Assembly (NCBI GenBank): GCA_050050115.1
Contig: JASFUX010000028.1
Span: 1-19,316, forward strand
DNA from: JASFUX01 sp050050115
Lineage (GTDB): Bacteria; Pseudomonadota; Alphaproteobacteria; Caulobacterales; Maricaulaceae
Reading direction: 5' to 3'
DNA: 19,316 nucleotides
Shown piece after piece: positions 1 to 7,837 of the stretch (the stretch's first letter is position 1; every line of letters begins with the position of its first letter). The position numbers were made by a program, and so were the translations under genes. The notes under the pieces were generated by a model, which saw nothing but the letters and a program-made list of their open reading frames with translations, was not told the origin of the DNA and ran no database searches.

Positions 1-803
1 CCTTCCAGCGCACCTGGCTGCGGCCGGACAATGCGACGGTGTTCGTCGTCGGCGACACGACGCTTGAAGAGATCACCCCGATCCTCGAGCGTGCGTTCCG
101 CCGCTGGAACGCGCCGTCGGATCCGATCCCGACCAAGAACATCGCCGAGATCGAGCTGCCGGACAGCCCGCGGGTGATCCTCATCGACCGACCGGGCGCG
201 CCGCAGTCGCAAATCCTCGCCGCGCACCTCGCCCCGCCTTACGGCTCGGATCGCGACCTGGCGATCGACACGTTCAACGACGCGCTGGGCGGGCTGTTCA
301 CTTCGCGGATCAACATGAACCTGCGCGAGGACAAAGCGTGGTCCTACGGCGCGCGCAGCCAGTTCGTTTCGGCCGTCGGCCAGCGTCCGTTCATGATCTC
401 CGCACCTGTGCAGACCGACCGCACCGGCGACTCGCTGCGCGAAATTATCCGCGAGCTAGACGAGATCAACGCCGGCAATCCCGTCACCACGGCGGAGATG
501 GACGCGTCCGTCGCCAACGCGGTGCGCGCCTTGCCCGGCCAGTACGAAACCTCGAGCGCCGTGCTATCGAGCCTCGTCTCGGCCGCGCGCTACGGCCGGC
601 CGCTCGACTACGCGGCGACCGTGCCCGAGCAGCTTGAAGGCCTGACGCTCGACGAGGTGCGCGCAGTCGGACAGGATATCATTCATCCGAATGCGCTCGT
701 CTGGCTGATCGTCGGGGACCTAGACGAGATCGAAGAACAGGTCGCCGAGGTCGGTATCGCCCCGATCGAGATCTGGGACGCGGACGGCAACGTGATGGAA
801 TAG
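1..803 (+). CDS. M16-family zinc peptidase, C-terminal part (5' end outside window)
   Basis: The reading frame is open from the left edge (first full codon at base 3) to TAG at 801-803, so this is the 3' end of a longer gene. A GTG at 39 is only an internal Val codon, because the residues before it (TWLRPDNATV) continue the domain. The visible part matches the C-terminal half of insulinase/pitrilysin-type M16 proteins: a PDNATVFVVGD strand, then an ALGGLFTSRINMNLREDKAWSYG segment that lies near the substrate chamber in this family. The HxxEH zinc motif belongs to the N-terminal half and would be upstream, so catalytic competence cannot be judged. M16 proteins of this size class are often secreted or periplasmic and frequently come as a catalytic/noncatalytic pair. 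Family assignment is good; substrate and activity are unknown. Confidence 0.85.
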   Translation, partial: FQRTWLRPDNATVFVVGDTTLEEITPILERAFRRWNAPSDPIPTKNIAEIELPDSPRVILIDRPGAPQSQILAAHLAPPYGSDRDLAIDTFNDALGGLFTSRINMNLREDKAWSYGARSQFVSAVGQRPFMISAPVQTDRTGDSLREIIRELDEINAGNPVTTAEMDASVANAVRALPGQYETSSAVLSSLVSAARYGRPLDYAATVPEQLEGLTLDEVRAVGQDIIHPNALVWLIVGDLDEIEEQVAEVGIAPIEIWDADGNVME

Positions 804-882
804 CATCCGCCGCCTGCGGGCTTGCTTCGAGGAGCCGATCAGGGCAAAGCACAGCGAACCGCCCGGTCGTTCCTCGAGGTCC

Positions 883-1857
883 ATGCGCGACTCGCATCGC
901 TTCGCTCACCGGCGCCTGCTCGGCGTCCAAGGGCTCTCGCGCCCGGACGCTGAAGTCATTCTCGATCTCGCCGATGAATACGTCGCTCTGTCGCGACAGG
1001 CCGAGAAGAAGGAATCGCGCCTGCGCGGCCGCACCCAGATCAACCTCTTCTTCGAGCCGTCCACGCGCACTCAGAGCTCGTTCGAGATCGCCGGCAAACG
1101 CCTCGGCGCCGACGTGATGAACATGTCCGTCGGCAGCTCGTCGGTCGCCAAGGGCGAGACCCTGCTCGATACGGCAGTCACCTTGAATGCGATGCGACCC
1201 GATCTGCTTGTGGTCCGGCATTCGGCCTCAGGCGCGGTCAATTTGCTTGCCCAGAAGGTCGACTGCGCCGTGGTGAACGCCGGAGACGGCAGCCACGAGC
1301 ACCCGACGCAGGCCCTCCTCGACGCCCTGACGATCCGCCGCCGCAAGGGAAACCTCGAGGGCCTCACTGTGGCGATCTGCGGGGACGTCCGCCACAGCCG
1401 CGTCGCCCGCTCCAATGTGATCTTGCTGCAGCTCATGGGCGCTCAGGTCCGCCTCGTCGCACCGCCGACGCTCATGCCGCCCGGCGCGGAGAATTGGGGC
1501 GCGACAGTGTTCCACGATCTTGAGGCCGGCGTTGACGGCGCCGACGTGATCATGGCCCTGCGGCTGCAGAGCGAGCGGATGGACGGCGCCTTCCTGCCCT
1601 CGGCGCGGGAGTACTTCCGCTTCTGGGGTCTCGATCGCGACAAGCTCGCCCGCGCCGCGCCCGGCGCGCTGGTAATGCATCCCGGGCCGATGAACCGCGG
1701 CGTCGAGATCGACTCCCAGATCGCGGATGATCCCGAGATTTCGCTGATCACCGAACAGGTTGAGATGGGCGTCGCCGTGCGCATGGCCGTGCTCGACCTG
1801 CTCGCCCATCCGGCCTCGAACGAAGAGCCCGCCGCGCCGAAGAGGTCGCGACGATGA
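883..1857 (+). CDS. pyrB: Aspartate carbamoyltransferase, catalytic chain
   Basis: This enzyme condenses carbamoyl phosphate and L-aspartate to N-carbamoyl-L-aspartate, the committed step of de novo pyrimidine synthesis in the cytosol. The 324-residue length is normal. The carbamoyl-phosphate loop FFEPSTRTQSSFE carries S60-T-R-T63; AKGETLLDT supplies the mobile-loop Lys; HPTQALLDAL lies near residue 141; the aspartate-side ALRLQSERM and the MHPGPMNRG segment are both present. The ATG at 883 gives an N-terminus (HRRLLGVQGLS) like other alphaproteobacterial PyrB. The nearest Shine-Dalgarno-like GAGG (876-879) is unusually close. No pyrI regulatory chain follows. Instead the stop overlaps the ATG of a pyrC-like gene by 4 bp (ATGA, 1854-1857), which implies translational coupling and fits an ATCase that assembles with a dihydroorotase-like partner. 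Confidence 0.96.
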   Translation: MRDSHRFAHRRLLGVQGLSRPDAEVILDLADEYVALSRQAEKKESRLRGRTQINLFFEPSTRTQSSFEIAGKRLGADVMNMSVGSSSVAKGETLLDTAVTLNAMRPDLLVVRHSASGAVNLLAQKVDCAVVNAGDGSHEHPTQALLDALTIRRRKGNLEGLTVAICGDVRHSRVARSNVILLQLMGAQVRLVAPPTLMPPGAENWGATVFHDLEAGVDGADVIMALRLQSERMDGAFLPSAREYFRFWGLDRDKLARAAPGALVMHPGPMNRGVEIDSQIADDPEISLITEQVEMGVAVRMAVLDLLAHPASNEEPAAPKRSRR

Positions 1858-3155
1858 CCGCGCCGCTGCTTTTCATCAACGCGCGGCTGATCGATCCGGC
1901 AAGCGGGCGCGACGAAACCGGCTGGCTGCTCTGCCGCGACGGCGCGATCGCCGACCTCGGCGCCGGCGCGCCGCCCGATGTCACCGACGCCGAAGTGCGC
2001 GATCTGAACGGCCTCTGCCTCGCGCCCGGTCTGGTCGACTTGCGCGTCAGCGCCGGCGAGCCGGGTTCGGAGCACAAGGAGACGCTCGCGACCGCCAACG
2101 CCGCCGCCGTGGCGGGCGGTGTAACCACAATCGTCGTGACGCCCGAGACAAATCCCGTCATCGACGAGCCGGCGCTGATCGACTTCCTTCTGCGCCGCGC
2201 CCGCGACACCGCCGACGTCCGCGTTTACCCGGCCGCCGCTCTGACCCGCGGGCTCAAAGGCGCGGCGATGAGCGAGATCGGCCTCCTGCTCGAGGCTGGC
2301 GCGGTGATGCTTTCGAACGGCCCGTCCGCCGTGGCCGACGCGCGCGTCCTGCAGCGCGCGCTCGACTACGCCCGGGGCTTCGGCGCGCTGACGGCCGTGC
2401 GCGCCGAAGAGCCGACCCTGGCTGCGGGAGGCGTCGTGCACGAGGGCGAGTTCGCCGCACGGCTCGGGCTGACGGGCGTGCCGGTCCTCGCCGAACGCCT
2501 CGCGGTCGATCGCGACTGCGCGCTCGCGCTGGCGACCGGCGCGCGTCTCCTGCTCGATCAGCTTTCAAGCGCGGACGGGCTCAGCGCTCTCGGTGAATGG
2601 AAAACCCGCGGCGCGCCAGTGTTCGCCAGCGTCAGCGCCGCTCACCTTGTCCTGAACGAGCTCGACGTCGGCGAATATCGCACCTATGCGCGCCTCTCGC
2701 CGCCCCTGCGCGCCGAGGCCGACCGCCGCGCGCTGGTCGAGGCGCTGAAATCGGGCCTTATCGACGTCGTCGTCTCCGCTCACGACCCTCAGCCGACGGA
2801 GGACAAGCGCCGCCCCTTCGCCGAAGCGACGCCCGGCGGTATCGGGCTCGAGACCCTGTTGTCGACGCTCCTCGGCCTCGTCGCCCAGGACGATTTTACT
2901 CTCATCGAAGCGCTGCGGCCGGCCACCTCCGCCCCGGCGGACCTTCTTGGGCTGCCGCAAGGACGACTGGCGAAAGGCGCGCCCGCCGACCTGGCCGTGT
3001 TTGACCCCGCCGCACCTTGGCTCTGCGACGCCGAGCAGCTGCGCTCGAAGTCGAAGAACTCGCCGTTCGACCAACGCCGGATGACCGGCCGGGCAATACT
3101 GACGGCGGTGGGCGGCAAAGTCGTTTTCGATCGCGCCGCCGAGACCGGCCGATGA
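1854..3155 (+). CDS. pyrC: Dihydroorotase-family protein, predicted noncatalytic (PyrX-like)
   Basis: The 433-residue amidohydrolase fold aligns along its length with type I dihydroorotases: PGLVD near 58-62, GEPGSEHKET, AAAVAGGVTTIVV, RLSPPLRAEADRRAL and the late GGIGLETLLSTL. The metal site is gone. The HxH of the canonical DxHxHxRE motif reads R64-V-S66, and its substrate Arg reads G68. The HAED histidine is R183 (VRAEE), the H of HIST is Q236 (DQLSS), and the Asp of the TDHAP motif is A309 (SAHDP). From knowledge of the family, noncatalytic pyrC' (PyrX) chains in Pseudomonas assemble with ATCase, and similar degenerate PyrC proteins sit beside pyrB in many alphaproteobacteria. I infer a structural partner of PyrB. 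Databases will probably name it dihydroorotase. It overlaps pyrB (ATGA) and plsY (ATGA 3152-3155). Confidence 0.9.
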   Translation: MTAPLLFINARLIDPASGRDETGWLLCRDGAIADLGAGAPPDVTDAEVRDLNGLCLAPGLVDLRVSAGEPGSEHKETLATANAAAVAGGVTTIVVTPETNPVIDEPALIDFLLRRARDTADVRVYPAAALTRGLKGAAMSEIGLLLEAGAVMLSNGPSAVADARVLQRALDYARGFGALTAVRAEEPTLAAGGVVHEGEFAARLGLTGVPVLAERLAVDRDCALALATGARLLLDQLSSADGLSALGEWKTRGAPVFASVSAAHLVLNELDVGEYRTYARLSPPLRAEADRRALVEALKSGLIDVVVSAHDPQPTEDKRRPFAEATPGGIGLETLLSTLLGLVAQDDFTLIEALRPATSAPADLLGLPQGRLAKGAPADLAVFDPAAPWLCDAEQLRSKSKNSPFDQRRMTGRAILTAVGGKVVFDRAAETGR

Positions 3156-3751
3156 GCGCAGCCGCCGCCTACGCGCTCGCAGCGTTCGGCGGCTATCTGC
3201 TCGGCTCGATCCCGTTCGGTCTCGTCCTCACTCGTCTCGCCGGGCTCGGCGACATCCGCGCGATCGGCTCGGGCAACATCGGCGCAACCAACGTTCTGCG
3301 CACCGGCCGAAAGGACCTGGCGCTCGCCACGCTGATCCTCGACTCCGGCAAGGCCGGCGCCGCGGCGCTGATCGCCGGCGCGCTGTTCGATACGACGGCG
3401 GGCCTGGTCGCCGGTGCGGCTGCCTTTCTCGGCCATCTCTATCCCCTCTGGCTCGGGTTCAAGGGCGGCAAGGGAGTCGCGACCTTCTTCGGGGTCCTGC
3501 TCGCCGCCGCCTGGCCGGTCGGGCTTCTCTCCGGCGCGAGCTGGATCGCTACGGCGGCGGTATTTCGCATCTCGTCTTTGAGCGCGCTTGTCGCCGCTGC
3601 GCTCGCGCCGGCGATCGCCCTCGCCTTTGGCCGTCCGGACGTCGCCCTCATGGCGCTCGGTCTCTCCGCTCTCATCTACTGGCGGCATCGGGCGAACATC
3701 TCCCGGCTCCTTAGAGGCGAGGAGCCGAAGATCGGGGCGAACAAATCGTGA
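3152..3751 (+). CDS. plsY: Acyl-phosphate:glycerol-3-phosphate acyltransferase PlsY
   Basis: This inner-membrane enzyme transfers the acyl group from acyl phosphate to glycerol-3-phosphate, making lysophosphatidic acid, the first step of phospholipid synthesis. The 199-residue length is typical. The sequence is strongly hydrophobic with about five membrane segments, and has the family signatures GSIPFG (18-23), GSGNIGATN (39-47), GHLYPLW (94-100) and KGGKGVAT (104-111). The frame is open 135 bp further upstream, but that stretch lies wholly inside pyrC and does not resemble PlsY. The ATG at 3152, sharing ATGA with the pyrC stop, is therefore chosen. Its own stop overlaps the GTG of dprA. The pyrC-plsY-dprA linkage is common in alphaproteobacteria, and no functional link between lipid synthesis and the neighbours is implied. 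Confidence 0.95.
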   Translation: MSAAAAYALAAFGGYLLGSIPFGLVLTRLAGLGDIRAIGSGNIGATNVLRTGRKDLALATLILDSGKAGAAALIAGALFDTTAGLVAGAAAFLGHLYPLWLGFKGGKGVATFFGVLLAAAWPVGLLSGASWIATAAVFRISSLSALVAAALAPAIALAFGRPDVALMALGLSALIYWRHRANISRLLRGEEPKIGANKS

Positions 3752-4878
3752 GCCCGCGGGAGCTTTCCGAGGCCGAGCGGCTCGACTGGTTGCGCCTGGC
3801 GCGCACGCGGCGCGTGGGGCCGGTCACCTTCGCCGAGCTGATCAAGCGCTATCGCGAGCCCGCCAAAGCAATCGCGGCGCTCCCCAATCTGGCGCGGCGC
3901 GGCGGCGGCAAAGTCGGGACCATTCCGTCGGTCGACGCGGCGCGAGCGGAGATGAACGCCTGCGAAGAGGCCGGCGCGCGCGTGCTGATGAGTTGCGAGC
4001 CGACGTTCCCCGCCCTCTTGCGCGCAGTCGACCCGCCGCCGCCAGTAATCTCCGTCATCGGCGATGTGAATCGTCTTACGGACCCGTGCGTGGCGATCGT
4101 CGGTGCACGAAACGCCTCCGCGATCGGTCGACGATTCGCTCAAGACGTCGCGGCCGAACTCGGCGCAATGGGCTACGTCGTCGTGTCGGGCCTTGCGCGC
4201 GGGGTCGATGGCGCGGCCCACCAGGGCGCGCTCAGGACCGGAACGGCCGCAGTCGTCGCCGGCGGCGTCGACCATGTCTATCCGCCCGAGCACGAGGAGC
4301 TGCGCGCCCGCATCGCCGAAAGCGGCGCGATCGTCAGCGAGAATGCGCCGGGTTATGCGCCCAGCGCCCGCGATTTCCCGCGGCGCAACCGGCTGATCTC
4401 AGGTCTGTCGCTCGGCGTCGTCGTGATCGAGGCCGCGGCGCGCTCGGGCTCGCTGATCACCGCGCGCTGCGCCGCAGAACAGGGCCGCGAGGTCATGGCC
4501 GCGCCCGGCTCGCCGCTCGACCCGCGCGCCAAAGGAAGCAACCAGCTGATCCGCGACGGCGCGAGCTTGGTCGAAAGCGCTGAAGACATCCGCGACGTGC
4601 TTGAAGGCGCGAGCCTGCGAAGCGCGCGCGAACGCGAGGGCGGCGCCTACGAAGACCCGCCCGTAGACGAGCAGCACCTTGAAGCCGAAGCTGATCGGGT
4701 GCGCGAGAAAGTTCTGGAGCTGCTTTCGCCGACGCCCACACCGCGCGACGAAATCATCCGCTACGCCGACGCGTCGGCGTCCGCGGTCGTTGCGGCGCTT
4801 GTAGAGCTTGAGCTGGCGGGATCGGCGGTGATGCTGCCTGGCGGCCTCGTCGCGCTTGGCGCGCCCGCGTCGCGATGA
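3748..4878 (+). CDS. dprA: DNA-processing protein DprA (Smf)
   Basis: DprA binds incoming single-stranded DNA and loads RecA during natural transformation. Many non-competent bacteria also keep it. The 376-residue protein has an N-terminal helical region, then the extended Rossmann domain: VAIVGARNAS near 115, VVVSGLARGVDGAAHQGAL near 144-162, GGVDHVYPPEH, PRRNRLISGLS near 211-221, ARSGSLITAR and APGSPLDPRAKGSNQLIRDGA. A C-terminal winged-helix-like segment (about 320-370, LLSPTPTPRDEI to LPGGLVAL) matches the DML1-type domain of long DprA proteins. Translation starts at GTG 3748, overlapping the plsY stop as GTGA. Two bases after the stop, the small minus-strand gene at 4881-5126 ends, so the two are convergent with no room for a separate terminator. 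Confidence 0.95.
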   Translation: MSPRELSEAERLDWLRLARTRRVGPVTFAELIKRYREPAKAIAALPNLARRGGGKVGTIPSVDAARAEMNACEEAGARVLMSCEPTFPALLRAVDPPPPVISVIGDVNRLTDPCVAIVGARNASAIGRRFAQDVAAELGAMGYVVVSGLARGVDGAAHQGALRTGTAAVVAGGVDHVYPPEHEELRARIAESGAIVSENAPGYAPSARDFPRRNRLISGLSLGVVVIEAAARSGSLITARCAAEQGREVMAAPGSPLDPRAKGSNQLIRDGASLVESAEDIRDVLEGASLRSAREREGGAYEDPPVDEQHLEAEADRVREKVLELLSPTPTPRDEIIRYADASASAVVAALVELELAGSAVMLPGGLVALGAPASR

Positions 4879-4880
4879 TG

Positions 4881-5126
4881 TCAGGCCGCAGCCCGCTCGG
4901 CGATCGTTTCAAAGCGCACCACAAGGTCGTCGAGACCGTGCTCGCGCGCGATCGTGCACAGGTCCTGCGCGATCTCGCCCACTTCATCGGACGAGCTTGC
5001 TTCGTCGGTCATGATCGCGTCGAGTTCGCTCGCCTGAGCGTCCAGATAGGCCGAGATTTCAGCCTTCGTCACGCCGGTTGACCCCAGCGCGGCAGTGAAT
5101 GTTTCAAATACGGACTTATCAACCAT
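4881..5126 (-). CDS. Small acidic protein of unknown function (81 aa)
   Basis: I do not recognise a family. The 81-residue product begins MVDKSVFETFTAALG. It is acidic and predicted mostly helical, with one Cys (in QDLCTIAREHGLDD), no signal peptide and no membrane segment. Its codons after the first 20 or so end mostly in G or C, like the neighbouring genes, which supports real coding. It fills the gap between the dprA stop and the topA promoter region exactly, convergent to dprA (2 bp apart) and divergent from topA. A plus-strand frame over the same DNA (4875-5081) lacks any such support. There is no strong Shine-Dalgarno: GGAT lies about 10 bp upstream on the minus strand. A weak TTGCAC / GATAAG pair with 16-bp spacing would place transcription start almost on the ATG. 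It could be a lineage-restricted conserved hypothetical. Confidence 0.6.
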   Translation of the reverse strand: MVDKSVFETFTAALGSTGVTKAEISAYLDAQASELDAIMTDEASSSDEVGEIAQDLCTIAREHGLDDLVVRFETIAERAAA

Positions 5127-5248
5127 ATCGTGTGCTTATCCGGAATGCGCGTTAAGGTGCAACATAAAGTTTGAGCGCCGAGCCGTTGACAGCGGCCGCC
5201 CCCGTCCTCACGTTCCCGCCTCGCACGGCTCCCAAGAACGAGGCTCGG
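5127..5248. promoter_or_regulatory. topA: Divergent intergenic region, presumed promoters for topA and the small minus-strand gene
   Basis: These 122 bp separate two divergent genes, so both promoters should lie here. On the plus strand TTGACA at 5186-5191 matches the -35 consensus exactly, but no good -10 follows at 16-18 bp, only GC-rich sequence. On the minus strand TTGCAC and GATAAG with 16-bp spacing make a weak candidate directly ahead of the 5126 start. Position is well supported by gene layout; the exact boxes are not. Confidence 0.35.
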
Positions 5249-7837
5249 ATGAACGTCGTAGTCGTTGAATCGCCTGCGAAAGCAAAGACCATTAACAAGT
5301 ACCTCGGCGGTGACTATCAGGTCCTTGCAAGTTTCGGGCACGTTCGCGATTTGCCCTCGAAGAACGGCTCGGTCGATCCCGAGCAGGACTTCGCGATGAC
5401 CTGGGAAGTCGACTCGAAGTCCCAGAAACACGTCAAAGCGATCGCCGACGCGGTCAAAGGCGCGGACAAGCTGATCCTCGCCACCGACCCCGACAGAGAG
5501 GGCGAGGCGATCTCCTGGCATCTGCTTGAGGTGCTGGCCAAGCGCCGCGCCTTGAAGGACATCGAGGTCCAGCGGGTGGTGTTCAACGCCATCACCAAGT
5601 CCGCCGTGCTCGAGGCGATGTCCCATCCGCGCAACGTCGACATGGAGCTGGTCGAGGCCTACCTCGCCCGCCGCGCCCTCGACTATCTCGTCGGCTTCAC
5701 GCTCTCGCCCGTGCTCTGGCGCAAGCTTCCCGGCGCGCGCTCGGCCGGCCGCGTCCAGTCGGTGGCTCTGCGACTCATCACCGATCGCGAGATGGAGATC
5801 GAGGCGTTCAAGGCGATCGAGTACTGGAGTGTCGAGGCCGAGGTGCGCGCGGCGGAGGGCGCCGGCTGGACCGACCCGTTCGCCGCGCGGCTGGTCACGC
5901 TCGACGGCAAGAAGCTCGACAAGCATGGTCTCGGCAATGAAGCCGCCGCGACCGCCGCCGTCGAAGCGATCACTCGCTCGGACTTCTCCATTGAGTCGGT
6001 CGAGGCCAAGCCGACCAAGCGCAACCCCGCCCCGCCCTTCACCACGTCGACGCTGCAGCAAGAGGCGGCGCGCAAGCTCGGATTTTCCGCCGACCGCACG
6101 ATGCGGGTCGCCCAACGCCTTTATGAGGGCGTCGACATTGGCGGCGAGACGACGGGCCTCATCACCTACATGCGGACCGACGGCGTGCAGATGGCGCCCG
6201 AAGCGCTCTCCCAGGCGCGCGAGGCGATCTCTGCGCGGCACGGCGATAGCTACCTGCCAGAAAAGCCGCGCTACTATTCGACCAAAGCGAAGAACGCCCA
6301 GGAGGCCCACGAGGCTATCCGCCCGACCAGCTTCATGCGGCATCCGGACGGTCTTCATCTCGAAGCCGATCAGAAGAAGCTCTACGGCCTTATCTGGCGG
6401 CGCGCGATCGCCAGCCAAATGGCCGCCGCCGAGATCGAGCGCACCACGATCGAGATCGTCTCATCGGACAAGCAGACCGGCCTTCGAGCCACCGGCAGCG
6501 TCATCACCTTCGACGGCTTCATCGCGATCTACCGCGAAGGTCTCGACGACGCCGACGACGAGGACGCCGAGGGCCGGTTGCCGAAGGTGAGCCAAGGCGC
6601 GGCCGCCAAGGCCGACAAGGTCAAACCCGAGCAGCATTTCACCCAGCCCCCGCCCCGCTTCACCGAGGCCTCGCTGGTCAAGGAGATGGAGAAGCTCGGC
6701 ATCGGCCGGCCCTCGACCTACGCTTCGATCCTCTCGGTGCTGCGCGACCGCGAATACGTCCGCATGGAGCAAAACCGCTTCCATCCCGAGGACAAGGGCC
6801 GCCTGGTCACCATGTTCCTCGAGAACTTCTTCAAGCGATACGTGGAATACGACTTCACTGCGGCGCTCGAAGAGAAGCTCGACAAGGTCTCGGCCGGCGA
6901 GCTGTCCTGGAAAGCCCTGCTCGAGGAGTTCTGGCGCGACTTCTCGGCGGCGACGTCGGAGATCAGCGAGCTGCGCATCGCCGAGGTCATCGACAAGCTG
7001 GACGAAGCGCTCGGCCCGCACGTTTTTCCTGAACGAGAGGACGGCGCCGATCCGCGTAAATGCCCGTCCTGCGACGACGGACGCTTGAGCCTGAAGATCG
7101 GCAAGTTCGGCGCTTTCGCAGGCTGCTCGAACTACCCCGAGTGCAAATACACGCGCCCCTTGGGCGTCTCTGAAGAGGAGGCCGCTGCGGCGGCGGACAC
7201 CTCGCTCGGCGCCGACCCGGACACCGGCCTTGAGGTGTTCTTGAAGACCGGCCGCTTCGGCCCCTACGTACAACTCGGCGAAGAAGACAAGCCCAAGCGG
7301 CAAGGGTTGCCCAAAGGCTGGTCCCCCGCCGACGTCAATCTCGAAAAGGCGCTCCAGCTCCTCGCTCTGCCGCGCGAGGTCGGTCCGCATCCGGAAGACG
7401 GCAAGATGATCACCGCCGGCATCGGGCGCTACGGTCCTTTCGTTCTCCACGACGGAACCTATGCGAACCTCAAGGACGCCGAGGAGGTGTTCGAGATCGG
7501 CCTCAACCGCGCCGTCACGGTGATCGCGGAGAAGCGCGCCAATCCCGGTCGCGGCCGAGGGCGCGCCGCCGCCAAGCCCGCGCGCGAACTCGGCGAGCAC
7601 CCGACGACCGGCAAGCCCATCGGCGTCTACGACGGCCGCTACGGACCTTACGTGAAGCACGAGAAGACCAACGCCACCCTGCCCAAGGATCTTTCGATCG
7701 AAGAGGTCACGCTTGAGCAAGCCGTCGAACTGATCGACGCGAAAGCGGCCAAGGGCGGCAAGAAAAAGCCGGCGAAGAAGGCCGCGACCAAGAAAACCGC
7801 CAAGCCGAAGGCCAAGAAAAAGGCTGCTGCGGACTAG
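5249..7837 (+). CDS. topA: DNA topoisomerase I (type IA)
   Basis: This enzyme relaxes negatively supercoiled DNA through a transient 5'-phosphotyrosine strand break. The 862-residue product has an N-terminal Toprim domain (VVVVESPAKAKTI with E7; DPDREGE at 80-86) and the catalytic tyrosine Y307 in GLITYMRTDG. KMEKLGIGRPSTYA-like sequence follows (EMEKLGIGRPSTYASI). The C-terminus has one four-Cys zinc ribbon (C605, C608, C626, C632), three repeats of the GRFGPYV / GRYGPFV / GRYGPYV type, and a Lys/Ala-rich tail of about 30 residues likely to bind DNA. The frame is open upstream to a TTG at 5171, but ATG 5249 has ACGAGG just ahead and gives the family N-terminus (MNVVVVESPAK), so it is preferred. 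The TAG shares its last G with the rnr GTG start. Confidence 0.97.
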   Translation: MNVVVVESPAKAKTINKYLGGDYQVLASFGHVRDLPSKNGSVDPEQDFAMTWEVDSKSQKHVKAIADAVKGADKLILATDPDREGEAISWHLLEVLAKRRALKDIEVQRVVFNAITKSAVLEAMSHPRNVDMELVEAYLARRALDYLVGFTLSPVLWRKLPGARSAGRVQSVALRLITDREMEIEAFKAIEYWSVEAEVRAAEGAGWTDPFAARLVTLDGKKLDKHGLGNEAAATAAVEAITRSDFSIESVEAKPTKRNPAPPFTTSTLQQEAARKLGFSADRTMRVAQRLYEGVDIGGETTGLITYMRTDGVQMAPEALSQAREAISARHGDSYLPEKPRYYSTKAKNAQEAHEAIRPTSFMRHPDGLHLEADQKKLYGLIWRRAIASQMAAAEIERTTIEIVSSDKQTGLRATGSVITFDGFIAIYREGLDDADDEDAEGRLPKVSQGAAAKADKVKPEQHFTQPPPRFTEASLVKEMEKLGIGRPSTYASILSVLRDREYVRMEQNRFHPEDKGRLVTMFLENFFKRYVEYDFTAALEEKLDKVSAGELSWKALLEEFWRDFSAATSEISELRIAEVIDKLDEALGPHVFPEREDGADPRKCPSCDDGRLSLKIGKFGAFAGCSNYPECKYTRPLGVSEEEAAAAADTSLGADPDTGLEVFLKTGRFGPYVQLGEEDKPKRQGLPKGWSPADVNLEKALQLLALPREVGPHPEDGKMITAGIGRYGPFVLHDGTYANLKDAEEVFEIGLNRAVTVIAEKRANPGRGRGRAAAKPARELGEHPTTGKPIGVYDGRYGPYVKHEKTNATLPKDLSIEEVTLEQAVELIDAKAAKGGKKKPAKKAATKKTAKPKAKKKAAAD

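Noticed and set aside
5171..5248. Upstream TTG start for topA
   Set aside because: It has no Shine-Dalgarno, and the extra 26 residues are not part of the family; ATG 5249 gives the standard N-terminus.
5069..6418. 449-codon minus-strand frame opposite topA
   Set aside because: It covers the conserved Toprim and catalytic regions of topA in antisense and has no family features.
7741..7834. Lys/Ala-rich repeats at the end of topA as a possible recombination or repeat element
   Set aside because: This is the normal basic tail of alphaproteobacterial topoisomerase I, encoded by repeated AAG and GCC codons.
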